Part shown: piece by piece, positions 8,589 through 17,648 of the stretch
Numbering within the stretch: position 1 is the first letter of the stretch
How the letters are laid out: each line of letters opens with the position of its first letter
Assembly: GCA_947038155.1 (NCBI GenBank)
Contig: CAMQVH010000005.1
Coordinates: 1 to 64,000 of the forward strand
From: an uncultured Bacteroides sp.
GTDB taxonomy: Bacteria; Bacteroidota; Bacteroidia; Bacteroidales; Bacteroidaceae
DNA: 64,000 nucleotides
Reading direction: 5' to 3'
Notes under the pieces: generated by a model
What the model saw: only the letters and a program-made list of their open reading frames with translations
Database searches by the model: none
What the model was told of the DNA's origin: nothing
Translations under genes and position numbers: made by a program

Positions 8589-10031
8589 TTATTCCTCTTC
8601 CTTCTTCGGAATCCTCGGCTCCCGGTTTCCCCTAAATTCTCTTGGCCCTCTTGAATCTCTTCCTCCGCGGAATTCTCCCCGTGGCTTTCTATCTCTGTCG
8701 GCACCTTTAAAGTCACCGCCTTCTCTGCGCGGCTTGTATTCTCCCTCTCTGCGAGGTCTGGATTCACCATCCCGATGCGGCTTGAAATCTCCTTCGCGAC
8801 GTGGTTTAAATTCTTTTCTTTCTCTGAATCTTGGAGCCTGTTCTCCTTCAGCCTCTTTCTTCTCTTCCCCTTCTCCTTCTTGGCTCTTGAACTCCTTGTA
8901 CTTTCCGTCAAAAATCTCATATTTGCGGAACTCGCACTCCAACGGCCCATTGAATAAAGGAACTTTCTGACTTGCTTTCAAACCGATTTGGTCGAAACAC
9001 TCTTCACGATAAGACAGCACCCATGCCTCGTTTCCTACAAACGCATGTTTCAGACGTTCACCAATCATTTGGTAAAGTCCCAGTAGGTCATTTGTAGAGA
9101 TACGTTCGCCATATGGCGGGTTGGTAATGATGATTGATTTCTCTTTCGGCTGTTCGAACTGCTGGAACGGTTGCAGTTTCAGCACTATATCTTTCGATAC
9201 GCCCGCAGCTTTTATGTTGTGTGTGGCAATCTCATTCGCTTTCGGATTGTTGTCGTATCCGTAAATCTTATGTTTAAACTCACGTTCCTGACTGTCATCA
9301 TTGTAAATCTCATCGAACATATCCGCATCGAAATCCACCCACTTTTCGAAGGCAAATCCTTTGCGGAATACTCCCGGAGCGATATTCTTAGCAATTAGTG
9401 CAGCTTCGACGGGAATAGTGCCCGAACCGCACATAGGGTCAATCAAATCACACTCCCCGCGCCATCCGGTCATCAGAATCATGCCGGCAGCCAACACCTC
9501 GTTGAGCGGAGCTTCCACTGCTTCCTGACGATAACCGCGGCGATGCAGTGATTCTCCGGAAGAGTCCAAAGACAGCGTGCAGGTGGTCTGTGCAATGTGA
9601 ATATTCAGCAATACATCCGGATTGTTGATGCGGACAGACGGACGTTTTCCGGTTTTCTCGCGGAAATAGTCTACAATTGCATCTTTTACTTTATACGAAA
9701 CGAATTTCGAATGGCGGAACTCATCGCTGAACACCACTGCGTCAATAGCAAATGTCTTGTTTACATTGAGATAATCTTCCCATCGAATGGCTTGTATCTG
9801 GTTATAAACTTCGTCGGCATTCTTGGCAGTGAAGTTTTTGATAGGTTTCAGGATACGGATAGCGGTACGAAGGCAGAAATTCGCCTTATACATCATACGC
9901 TTGTCTCCGGAGAATGAAACCATCCGGCGTCCTATTTGAATGTCGTTGGCTCCTAATACTGTAAGTTCTTCTGCAAGTATCTCCTCCAGTCCCTGGAAGG
10001 TCTTGGCAATCATCTCGAATTGTTCGCTCAT
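8589..10031 (-). CDS. THUMP-domain RNA methyltransferase (RlmL N-terminal type)
   Basis: SAM-dependent RNA methyltransferase expected to make N2-methylguanosine in 23S rRNA. An N-terminal ferredoxin-like/THUMP region (about 1-155) precedes a UPF0020 methyltransferase domain (about 160-380) with DPMCGSGT near residue 200 and the catalytic NPPYGER near 305. The E. coli-type second methyltransferase domain (RlmK) is absent. Residues from about 385 to 480 form a low-complexity tail of Arg, Glu, Gly, Lys and Phe with repeated FKPRREG-like units, likely an RNA-binding extension. Confidence 0.88.
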   Translation of the reverse strand: MSEQFEMIAKTFQGLEEILAEELTVLGANDIQIGRRMVSFSGDKRMMYKANFCLRTAIRILKPIKNFTAKNADEVYNQIQAIRWEDYLNVNKTFAIDAVVFSDEFRHSKFVSYKVKDAIVDYFREKTGKRPSVRINNPDVLLNIHIAQTTCTLSLDSSGESLHRRGYRQEAVEAPLNEVLAAGMILMTGWRGECDLIDPMCGSGTIPVEAALIAKNIAPGVFRKGFAFEKWVDFDADMFDEIYNDDSQEREFKHKIYGYDNNPKANEIATHNIKAAGVSKDIVLKLQPFQQFEQPKEKSIIITNPPYGERISTNDLLGLYQMIGERLKHAFVGNEAWVLSYREECFDQIGLKASQKVPLFNGPLECEFRKYEIFDGKYKEFKSQEGEGEEKKEAEGEQAPRFRERKEFKPRREGDFKPHRDGESRPRREGEYKPRREGGDFKGADRDRKPRGEFRGGRDSRGPREFRGNREPRIPKKEEE

Positions 10032-10047
10032 ATATAGTTATTTGATT

Positions 10048-10953
10048 TTATTTTTTTGCTTTGGTTTGTACGATTCTTGCTCCTGCGGGGACATTCTCTG
10101 TCACCCATATATTACCGCCCACAGTTGCGTCGCGTCCGATAGTGATTCTGCCCAGGATAGTGGCATTGGAATAGACAATCACATTGTCTTCCAGAATCGG
10201 GTGGCGGGGGATACCCTTGATGGGCTTTCCATTGGCATCCAGCGGAAAACTCTTGGCTCCCAAAGTAACACCTTGGTATAGTTTGACATTGTTGCCGATA
10301 ATACTTGTAGCACCGATAACGACACCCGTGCCGTGGTCGATAGTGAAATGACTGCCGATTTTCGCTGCCGGATGGATGTCAATCCCCGTTTCGCTATGTG
10401 CCATCTCCGTGATGATGCGGGGAATCAAGGGAACGCCCAGTTCCAGCAATTCATGCGCGATGCGGTAGTTGCTGATAGCCTTGATAGCCGGATAACAGAA
10501 AATTACCTCACCATAGCTTTCGGCAGCAGGGTCGCCGTTGTAGGCAGCTTCCACGTCGGTTGCCAGTATCCTTCTCATGGCAGGCAGTTTGCTGATAAAT
10601 TTAGCAGCAAGGCGTGTGGCTTCTTCCCGTTTGGAGTCTGAGCAGACATTGCATTTCCCTTCTATGCTGACGCTGAAACACAACCCGGCGAGGATTTGCT
10701 CGGAGAGCAAACCGAATAACTTCTCAATATTTACACCAATGTGATAATTGATTGTCCGGCTGTCGATAGTTGAATTCCCGTAATATCCGGGGAAGAGTAT
10801 GGAGCGTGAAAGCTCTATAATCTCATACAAGACTTTAGCAGAGGGCAGTGGCTCGCCATCTTTATGCTGATGAAACAGTCCTTTGTAAGATTCGCTTTCC
10901 GATAGCTCATCGACTGCCTGTGTCAAAATGTAGGTGAAGTTCAGTGGACTCAT
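10048..10953 (-). CDS. cysE: Serine O-acetyltransferase
   Basis: Cytoplasmic enzyme making O-acetylserine, the precursor of cysteine. The 301-residue protein has an N-terminal helical region and a C-terminal left-handed beta-helix of hexapeptide repeats (about 190-290), including HPAAKIGSHFTIDHGTGVVIG with the catalytic Asp-His pair, and GVTLGAKSF. This is the longer bacterial form. It is divergent from the TPR sensor kinase gene. Confidence 0.92.
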   Translation of the reverse strand: MSPLNFTYILTQAVDELSESESYKGLFHQHKDGEPLPSAKVLYEIIELSRSILFPGYYGNSTIDSRTINYHIGVNIEKLFGLLSEQILAGLCFSVSIEGKCNVCSDSKREEATRLAAKFISKLPAMRRILATDVEAAYNGDPAAESYGEVIFCYPAIKAISNYRIAHELLELGVPLIPRIITEMAHSETGIDIHPAAKIGSHFTIDHGTGVVIGATSIIGNNVKLYQGVTLGAKSFPLDANGKPIKGIPRHPILEDNVIVYSNATILGRITIGRDATVGGNIWVTENVPAGARIVQTKAKK

Positions 10954-10982
10954 TAGGTCAGTTGCTCATATTTATATGGGCG

Positions 10983-10990
10983 CAAAGGTA
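10983..10990 (-). promoter_or_regulatory. Bacteroides -7 box for cysE
   Basis: CAAAGGTA on the plus strand reads TACCTTTG on the minus strand, matching TAnnTTTG. It lies 30 bp upstream of the cysE start. No clear -33 element is visible. Confidence 0.5.
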
Positions 10991-11011
10991 TTAAAAAAAT
11001 AATAAAATTCG

Positions 11012-11041
11012 TTGGGATTCAGGATAAATAATGTATTTTTG
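11012..11041 (+). promoter_or_regulatory. Bacteroides promoter for the TPR sensor kinase gene
   Basis: TTG at 11012-11014, a 19-bp spacer, then TATTTTTG at 11034-11041, matching the Bacteroides -33/-7 layout. It predicts a transcript starting near 11047, so the kinase start must be downstream of that point, supporting the ATG at 11060. Confidence 0.65.
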
Positions 11042-11059
11042 TCACATTCAAAATATGAC

Positions 11060-13108
11060 ATGAATAAGGGGGAAATGAAACAAGGGGCTGCTATGAGCCT
11101 ATTCGGGTTATTGGGGCTATTGGTGTTATTGAGTTGCGGATATACTGATAAACATCATAGCGGGACCTTGTGTGGACAAACTTTTGTTGATTCTTTGGAA
11201 GTCCGCGTGCAGGATTCTCTGTTTTCCAATGTGCTTTATTCCCGCTCGCAGATACGTGACGCGTTGATACAGGTACAGGATTCACAATCTTATTACCGTC
11301 TTATCGCTCTGTACGGAAAAACATTCTTCGTTTCTTCCGATTTTGATTCCGTTCTTTATTATCACCGTCAGGTGAAAGAATTCTTGCCTAAGGCTGTCAG
11401 ATGTTCCCGATGGAATAACGTGCTGTCCGAGATTTATAATATGGAAGGGAATGTATGGATGCAGTTGAACCGTCCTGACTCTGCGATAATGGACTATGAA
11501 CAGGCGTATAGGTACTGTCTGGAAGGGGAGAAACTACAACGTCTCCCGGATATTTGCATCAATATGGCTGATGCGTACCTGCATAGTGGCGACCTGGCGC
11601 ACACCGCTTCTTATTATCGCCGTGCCTTGTTCCTTTGTGATTCGTTAAACTTGTCGGAACATACGAAATTTCCTATCTACTACGGACTAGGGCAGACTTA
11701 TATGGAATTACGTGATTTTGTTTTGTCAGATTACTACTATGAACTGGCAGGACAATTCTTCGACGGAATGAATGTAGGAGAAAAATGGACGTATCTCAAC
11801 AACCGCGGTAACTATTATTATTACATAAAAGACTATCAGGAAGCCCTGAAATACATGCGTAGGGCGAATGAACTGGTATCCGCCCATTCGCAAATGGTAT
11901 TCGAACAGAACTTTATTAAGGTGAATCTGGGAGAGTTGTATGTACTGACTGACAATCTCGACTCTGCGCAAACTTGCCTGGACGATAGCTATCGTTTCTT
12001 CTCAAAAATACAGCATAATTCAGCCGTGCACTATATCGAGACCCAAATGATTGAGCTTGCCTTGAAGAAAGGAAATTTAAGGCAGGCACAGAAGATGATT
12101 GCCCGTACTGCTCCCGTGGGGCATCTCGATGCCAATATGCTGACCATACGTAACCAATATCTCCAGCATTATTTTGAGCGTATCGGTGATTACCGCCACG
12201 CTTATGAGTATCTGAAACGTGATCGACATTTGGATGATTCCATCCGCAGCGAACGGGTGCAGATGCGTGTGGCCGAACTGGATATGCGTTATCGGCAGAA
12301 TACGGTTGTATTGCGTAAAGAGATGCGGATTCAGCAACAGGAGGGTGAAGTGAGGGCTTTAAAATTAAGCGTGTATATTTGGGTGCTTGTCAGTGTGCTG
12401 CTTGTGGTAGGTACGATAGTCATTATCTGGTATATGCGCAAGAAACGCGAATTTCTTCGTGAACGTTTCTTTCAGCAGATAAACCGCATCCGCATGGAGA
12501 ACCTGCGTAGCCGGATTTCTCCTCATTTTACTTTCAATGTGTTGGGACGTGAGATTAATCAGTTCAATGGCTCGGAGGAAGTGAAAAATAATCTGATGGG
12601 GCTGGTGAAATATCTTCGCCGGAGTCTCGAATTGACAGAGAAACTGAGCGTACCCTTGCAGGACGAACTGGACTTTGTGCGCTCCTACATTGACTTGGAG
12701 AAAGGACGTGTCGGTGATGGTTTTACCCCGACAGTCACGATAGAGGACGGGTTGGACGCTACCCGCATCATGGTTCCCTCTATGATTGTGCAGATTCCCG
12801 TGGAGAATGCCATTAAGCATGGGTTGGCGGGAAAGGATGGGGCAAAGGAGCTGGCAGTATGTGTCTCCCGCCAAGAGAATGGAGTCTGTATTACGGTTAC
12901 GGATAACGGGCGGGGATATCTCCCGCAGGTGTCTTCTGCGACATGCGGGACCGGTACGGGGCTGAAAGTCCTTTATCAGACCATCCAGCTATTGAATGCG
13001 AAAAATAAGAGTGATAAGATACGTTTTGATATAACCAACAGGAATGATGGAAAGACCGGTACTCAAGTATCGGTATATATCCCGTTCCGTTTTTCTTATG
13101 ATTTATGA
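11060..13108 (+). CDS. TPR-containing LytS-type sensor histidine kinase
   Basis: Membrane sensor kinase of 682 residues from the ATG at 11060; an in-frame start at 11012 would precede the promoter. The N-terminus looks like a signal ending in a lipobox (VLLSC). Residues about 45-400 form TPR-like helical repeats outside the membrane, followed by one transmembrane helix (YIWVLVSVLLVVGTIVIIWYM). The cytoplasmic part has a His_kinase domain of the PF06580 type with phosphoacceptor SPHFTFNVL and an ATPase domain (ENAIKHGL, DNGRGY). The stop overlaps the response-regulator start, so they form a cognate pair. Confidence 0.88.
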   Translation: MNKGEMKQGAAMSLFGLLGLLVLLSCGYTDKHHSGTLCGQTFVDSLEVRVQDSLFSNVLYSRSQIRDALIQVQDSQSYYRLIALYGKTFFVSSDFDSVLYYHRQVKEFLPKAVRCSRWNNVLSEIYNMEGNVWMQLNRPDSAIMDYEQAYRYCLEGEKLQRLPDICINMADAYLHSGDLAHTASYYRRALFLCDSLNLSEHTKFPIYYGLGQTYMELRDFVLSDYYYELAGQFFDGMNVGEKWTYLNNRGNYYYYIKDYQEALKYMRRANELVSAHSQMVFEQNFIKVNLGELYVLTDNLDSAQTCLDDSYRFFSKIQHNSAVHYIETQMIELALKKGNLRQAQKMIARTAPVGHLDANMLTIRNQYLQHYFERIGDYRHAYEYLKRDRHLDDSIRSERVQMRVAELDMRYRQNTVVLRKEMRIQQQEGEVRALKLSVYIWVLVSVLLVVGTIVIIWYMRKKREFLRERFFQQINRIRMENLRSRISPHFTFNVLGREINQFNGSEEVKNNLMGLVKYLRRSLELTEKLSVPLQDELDFVRSYIDLEKGRVGDGFTPTVTIEDGLDATRIMVPSMIVQIPVENAIKHGLAGKDGAKELAVCVSRQENGVCITVTDNGRGYLPQVSSATCGTGTGLKVLYQTIQLLNAKNKSDKIRFDITNRNDGKTGTQVSVYIPFRFSYDL

Positions 13109-13884
13109 TGGAGACAGAAGAGAAGTATAAAGTGGTCATCATAGACGATGAACGTACAGCGATTGACGCTTTGCGCCGGGAGTTGGGGCCCTATCGTGAA
13201 TTTGAGGTTAAAGGAGTGGCAAGCAACGGTGCAAAAGGGAAAAAGATGATTATGGAGTTGCATCCGGATTTGTTGTTTCTCGACGTGGAACTTCCGGATG
13301 TATTTGGGCTTAATTTGCTGAGTGAGATAAGGGATGATGTACTGTGGGATATGAAAGTGGTGTTCTACACTTCTTATGACAAGTATCTGTTGCAGGCTTT
13401 GCGCGAATCGGCTTTCGATTTCCTGTTGAAGCCTTTTGAAAGTGAAGAATTAAAAGTTATTATAGACCGTTATCGGAAGGTTATGTCGGCTTCCGCTTTG
13501 CTTCCCCCGCCTTCTTTCGCATCCTCTTTCAGTACCTTGATGTCACAGCATGGCACGTTCATGATTAGCACAGTGACAGGATTCAGATTACTTCGCCTTG
13601 AGGAAATCGGCTTCTTTGAGTATCTGAAAGATAAGCGTCAATGGCAGGTAGTATTATTCAATCAAACCCGGTTGAACTTGAAGCGGAACACAAAGGCGGA
13701 AGACATTATCGGTTATTCGCAGGCTTTTGTGCAGATTAGTCAGTCGGCTATTGTAAATGTAAACTTTCTGGCTATGATTGACGGCAAGTGCTGCCAGCTT
13801 TATCCGCCTTTTCATGACAGGAATGATTTGATAATCTCCAGAAATTTTCTGAAAGAACTGCAAGAACGTTTTTATGTGTTGTAA
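13105..13884 (+). CDS. LytTR-family response regulator
   Basis: Two-domain regulator of 259 residues. The N-terminal receiver has the acidic pair in VVIIDDE, the phosphoacceptor Asp in LLFLDVELPD, Thr/Ser in FYTSYD and Lys in LLKPFE. The C-terminal half (about 150-255) is a LytTR DNA-binding domain (EEIGFFEYLKDKRQWQV, FVQISQSAIVNVNFL). Its start overlaps the kinase stop by 4 bp. Targets are unknown. Confidence 0.9.
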   Translation: MMETEEKYKVVIIDDERTAIDALRRELGPYREFEVKGVASNGAKGKKMIMELHPDLLFLDVELPDVFGLNLLSEIRDDVLWDMKVVFYTSYDKYLLQALRESAFDFLLKPFESEELKVIIDRYRKVMSASALLPPPSFASSFSTLMSQHGTFMISTVTGFRLLRLEEIGFFEYLKDKRQWQVVLFNQTRLNLKRNTKAEDIIGYSQAFVQISQSAIVNVNFLAMIDGKCCQLYPPFHDRNDLIISRNFLKELQERFYVL

Positions 13885-13910
13885 CTGCCGACTTGATATT
13901 ATGATAAATG

Positions 13911-13949
13911 AGAGACGCCACTTCTTCATCAGAAGCGGCGTCTCTTGTT
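13911..13949 (+). terminator. Hairpin terminator after the LytTR regulator gene
   Basis: GAGACGCC-ACTTC (13912-13924) pairs with GAAGC-GGCGTCTC (13932-13944) around a 7-nt loop. The T-tail is poor (TTGTTG), so it may work mainly as a convergent barrier against the DUF3836 gene. Confidence 0.65.
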
Positions 13950-13979
13950 GTTAGAATATTAGAATGAGAGAGAGTTATG

Positions 13980-14375
13980 TTACATATTGGTATTATCCAT
14001 CGTAACGGTCATTTCGGGGACCAGTACGTAGGCTTTTTTCTTGGCGTTCCATTTGTAATAGTTGGTAGTGACAGTCTTGCCCTCATAAATATAGTTGATA
14101 CGCAAGTCCTTTTGCCATTCATCCTTGCTGCTGTTCCATTTCATGGCTTCGCTTTCAATCATACGTTTTTTGTTATCGTACTTATAATTGTACTTCATGT
14201 AGTTGGCAAGTGTGCTCCCGTCCATTTTGTAAACAGTTTGTCCTACTGTTACACCATTTTCTTCTATCGGGTTATAAATCAATTGACCGTCGTAGCTACG
14301 TGCAGAAGTAGCAAGCGACGCAACAAGAAGAACTGCTGATAAAACGAGCATTTTTAGAGATACTTTGGCTTTCAT
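13980..14375 (-). CDS. Secreted DUF3836-family protein
   Basis: A 131-residue exported protein with an N-terminal signal peptide (about 1-26, cleavage after ATSARS). The mature part has repeated short strand-like segments rich in Tyr, Trp and Lys (YNYKYDNKKRMIES, YKWNAKKKAYV), as in the Bacteroides-specific DUF3836 family. Function is unknown. It is a single gene convergent with the LytTR regulator, with its own promoter-like box at 14437-14444. Confidence 0.75.
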   Translation of the reverse strand: MKAKVSLKMLVLSAVLLVASLATSARSYDGQLIYNPIEENGVTVGQTVYKMDGSTLANYMKYNYKYDNKKRMIESEAMKWNSSKDEWQKDLRINYIYEGKTVTTNYYKWNAKKKAYVLVPEMTVTMDNTNM

Positions 14376-14436
14376 GGCTATTTAAGTTTTTTGAGTTATA
14401 CTTTCATATTTCTACAACTGTATCAGTTTTATGCTG

Positions 14437-14444
14437 CAAATTTA
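14437..14444 (-). promoter_or_regulatory. Bacteroides -7 box for the DUF3836 gene
   Basis: CAAATTTA on plus reads TAAATTTG on minus, with TTG 21 bp further upstream. It lies about 60 bp before the start codon. Confidence 0.5.
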
Positions 14445-14543
14445 CATATTAATTTGGTGTTTATGCAATTTTGAGGATGAAATATTGTCAAAATGTCAAT
14501 TATGGGTGGCTGGTATCACTTGCTTTTTGCCAAGATTGGTGAT

Positions 14544-14577
14544 AAAAAAAATATCCGGCAGTCAGTCTGCCGGATAT
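14544..14577 (-). terminator. Terminator downstream of polA
   Basis: TATCCGGCA (14552-14560) and TGCCGGATA (14568-14576) form a stem with a 7-nt loop. On the minus strand it is followed by eight U (A-run at 14544-14551). It ends polA transcription about 135 bp after the stop codon. The rest of the 14378-14710 gap shows no gene. Confidence 0.8.
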
Positions 14578-14710
14578 AGAATGAATCACTTCGTTGGGGA
14601 AGTGTTCCTTTTTATAGCTTTATGGATATCGGGTTAAATAATGTTATTACTCACTCCGGTTCCTGTTTTGTTGGTATGCACTATATAAGTAGTGTGTACA
14701 TTACTTGTTT

Positions 14711-17560
14711 CTAATGTGCTTCAAGCCAATTCTTACCCCATCCGCAATCAGCTTTCAAGGGAACGTGCATGCGATATGCCTTCTCCATTTCCTCGATAAC
14801 GATTTCTTCCACGCGTTCTTTCTCGTTGACAGGAACGTTGAAGTTCAATTCGTCATGTACTTGCAAAATCATTTTTGCTTGTATTCCTTCCGCCTGGAAG
14901 CGTTGGTAAATGCGTGCCATGGCTACCTTGATAATATCCGCCGCACTTCCTTGGATAGGCGCATTTATTGCATTTCGTTCTGCATATCCGCGCACAACGG
15001 CATTTCGTGAATTAATGTCCGGCAAGAAGCGTTTCCGATGGAAAATCGTTTCTACATAGCCTTTTTCCCGGGCTACCTGGATACTTTTATCCATGTAAGC
15101 CTTCACATCCGGATAGGTTTCGAAATATCCGTCGATAAGTTCTTTGGCTTCTTTCCGGTCTACGTTCATCCGTTCGGCAAGACCAAAGACAGATATACCA
15201 TATATAATGCCGAAATTGGCGGTCTTGGCTTTACGGCGCATATCGGAGTCTACATCATTCAAGTCAATCTTGTAGATTTTCGCAGCCGTGGCAGCATGGA
15301 TATCATGATTGCTGAGGAAAGCGTCAATCATGTTCTTATCCTCGCTGAGATGTGCCATAATACGCAATTCAATCTGCGAGTAGTCCGCAGAGAAGAAAAG
15401 GCAGCCTTCATCGGGAATGAATGCTTTGCGGATTTCTTTCCCGTTCTCATCGCGGATGGGGATATTCTGCAAGTTCGGACTGCTCGAACTGAGGCGTCCC
15501 GTAGCGGTGACCGTCTGGTTGAAAGAAGTATGCACCCGTCCTGTGCGCGGGTTGATAAGTAGGGGGAGGGCATCTATATACGTTCCCAATAGCTTCTTCA
15601 AGCCGCGGTGTTCCAATATTTTCTCTACTACCGGATGTTTATGGCGAAGGCTTTCGAGCACTTCTTCCGAAGTGACATACTGTCCCGTCTTGGTCTTTTT
15701 CGCTTTCTCTACAATTTTTAGTTTATCAAACAATACCTCGCCGACTTGCTTGGGTGAGGCGATATTGAACGTTTCGCCTGCCAGCTCATAAATCTCCTTT
15801 TCAATTCGTTCCATCTGTGCAGTGAAATGGGCGGACGATTGTTTCAGCGCTTCCGTATCCAGTAGCACGCCGTTCCGTTCTATATTGACCAGTACCGGAA
15901 CGAGTGGCATCTCTATATCATAGAACAGCCGTTCGGCATCATTTTCTTTCAGCTCTTTTTCCAATACGTTCTTCAGCTTCAATGTCACGTCTGCATCTTC
16001 GCAGGCATAGCGATAGACATCTTTCGGGTCGAGGTCGCGCATATTCTTCTGATTCTTTCCTTTCGGTCCAATTAGTTCGTCGATATGGATTGTCTGGTAG
16101 TGCAGGTAAATTTCCGCAAGGTAATCCATTCCGTGGCGAAGTTCCGGTTGAAGAACATAATGGGCAATCATTGTATCGAAAAGCGCGCCTTTCACTTCCG
16201 CTCCATAATTTTTAAGAACGATCATGTCGTACTTGATATTTTGTCCGACCTTCAACGAATTTTCATTTTCGAATACCGGCCGAAATTCATTGACGATTTT
16301 TAACGCTTTCTCTTGTTCCGCGGGAACCGGCACATAAAATGCTTCATTTTCGGCAATGGAAAAACTCATTCCGACCAATTCTGCATCCATCGGTTCCGTT
16401 CCGGTAGTCTCCGTGTCTAACGAGAGAATTTCGGATATAAGCAATTTTTGAATAATTTCTTGCCTTTTCTCTTCAGTGTCAATGAGTTGATAGTTGCAGC
16501 CGAGCGATTCTAACGTCTCTAGATTTGATTTTCTTGCTTCGTCCGGTTCATTGGTCGTGAAATTTGCAAATAAATCGCCTTGTATGGCTTCCCCTTCTTC
16601 GGGAAAAAGTGGGAGAGGGGCGGGAGTGCCTTTTCCGGTTGCCGTTTTACTTCCGGTGGTCATCGTCACTCCATTTCCGGCAGACTCTTTTTTGAGTACG
16701 CGGTCGATGAGGGTCCTGAACTCCAATTCCTCGAAAATGCTGCGGAGTGAATTTTCGTCTGCCTCTTCGCGGACGAGTGCGTCCATCTCAAGTTGGATAG
16801 GTACGTCAATTTTGATGGTTGCCAGAAACTTCGAGAATGTAATCATTTCCCGGTTCGTTTCCACTTTTGTTTTCAGCGCTCCTTTCAGTTGGTCGGTATG
16901 CTCTAATAGATTTTCGATGCTGCCAAATTCGGCAATCAATTTCTGTGCCGTCTTTTCTCCTACACCGGGGCAGCCGGGAATGTTGTCCGAAGCGTCACCC
17001 ATCAAACCGAGCATGTCAATCACTTGTGCGGGCGACTGGATATCAAACTTGGCTTTCACCTCTTCAATACCCATTATTTCAAAACCACCCGTATGTTTGG
17101 GACGGTACATGAACACTTTGTCGCTCACCAACTGCCCGTAGTCCTTGTCCGGCGTCATCATATACGTGGTGATGCCCTGCTTGCCGGCTTCGGTGGCAAG
17201 AGTTCCTATCACGTCGTCGGCTTCATAGCCTGGCACTTCGAGGATGGGAATACGGTATGCCCTTATAATATCCTTTATAATAGGTACGGAAAGGCGGATT
17301 GCTTCGGGAGTCTCTTCGCGTTGCGCCTTATACTGTTCGAAAGCCTTGTGACGGAAGGTGGGCCCCGAAGGGTCGAAAGCCACTCCTATATGCGTCGGAT
17401 TTTCTTTTTTCAGTACTTCCTCTAGGGTGTTGACAAAGCCCAGGATAGCGGAAGTATTGAATCCTTTGGAGTTGATTCTTGGGTTCTTGATAAAGGCGTA
17501 ATACGCCCGGTATATCAGTGCATAAGCGTCTAAAAGAAATAATTTATTACCTGAATCCAT
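14711..17560 (-). CDS. polA: DNA polymerase I
   Basis: Repair and Okazaki-fragment polymerase of 949 residues. I chose the ATG at 17560 (MDSGNKLFLLD), where homology begins; an in-frame start 33 bp upstream would add 11 unsupported residues. Domains in order: 5'-3' exonuclease (1-290, with AYEADDVIGTLA and DKDYGQL), 3'-5' exonuclease (about 340-550) with an intact DTETTG, and the polymerase domain with motif A (FFSADYSQIELR), motif B (RRKAKTANFGIIYGIS) and motif C (QVHDELNF). All three activities appear intact, unlike E. coli-type relatives that have lost proofreading. Confidence 0.95.
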   Translation of the reverse strand: MDSGNKLFLLDAYALIYRAYYAFIKNPRINSKGFNTSAILGFVNTLEEVLKKENPTHIGVAFDPSGPTFRHKAFEQYKAQREETPEAIRLSVPIIKDIIRAYRIPILEVPGYEADDVIGTLATEAGKQGITTYMMTPDKDYGQLVSDKVFMYRPKHTGGFEIMGIEEVKAKFDIQSPAQVIDMLGLMGDASDNIPGCPGVGEKTAQKLIAEFGSIENLLEHTDQLKGALKTKVETNREMITFSKFLATIKIDVPIQLEMDALVREEADENSLRSIFEELEFRTLIDRVLKKESAGNGVTMTTGSKTATGKGTPAPLPLFPEEGEAIQGDLFANFTTNEPDEARKSNLETLESLGCNYQLIDTEEKRQEIIQKLLISEILSLDTETTGTEPMDAELVGMSFSIAENEAFYVPVPAEQEKALKIVNEFRPVFENENSLKVGQNIKYDMIVLKNYGAEVKGALFDTMIAHYVLQPELRHGMDYLAEIYLHYQTIHIDELIGPKGKNQKNMRDLDPKDVYRYACEDADVTLKLKNVLEKELKENDAERLFYDIEMPLVPVLVNIERNGVLLDTEALKQSSAHFTAQMERIEKEIYELAGETFNIASPKQVGEVLFDKLKIVEKAKKTKTGQYVTSEEVLESLRHKHPVVEKILEHRGLKKLLGTYIDALPLLINPRTGRVHTSFNQTVTATGRLSSSSPNLQNIPIRDENGKEIRKAFIPDEGCLFFSADYSQIELRIMAHLSEDKNMIDAFLSNHDIHAATAAKIYKIDLNDVDSDMRRKAKTANFGIIYGISVFGLAERMNVDRKEAKELIDGYFETYPDVKAYMDKSIQVAREKGYVETIFHRKRFLPDINSRNAVVRGYAERNAINAPIQGSAADIIKVAMARIYQRFQAEGIQAKMILQVHDELNFNVPVNEKERVEEIVIEEMEKAYRMHVPLKADCGWGKNWLEAH

Positions 17561-17621
17561 AGATTTAATTAATTTTTCATGGTAAAAGTACAAAAAAATA
17601 CCGTATTAAGCGTTTTATTAT

Positions 17622-17629
17622 TACTTTTG
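17622..17629 (+). promoter_or_regulatory. Bacteroides -7 box for the polyprenyl synthase gene
   Basis: TACTTTTG matches TAnnTTTG, 19 bp upstream of the ATG at 17649. No clear -33 element is seen. Confidence 0.5.
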
Positions 17630-17648
17630 TGCTCAAATTGTGTATTAA

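Noticed and set aside
14711-17560. Loss of proofreading in PolA
   Set aside because: The DTETTG exonuclease motif is intact.
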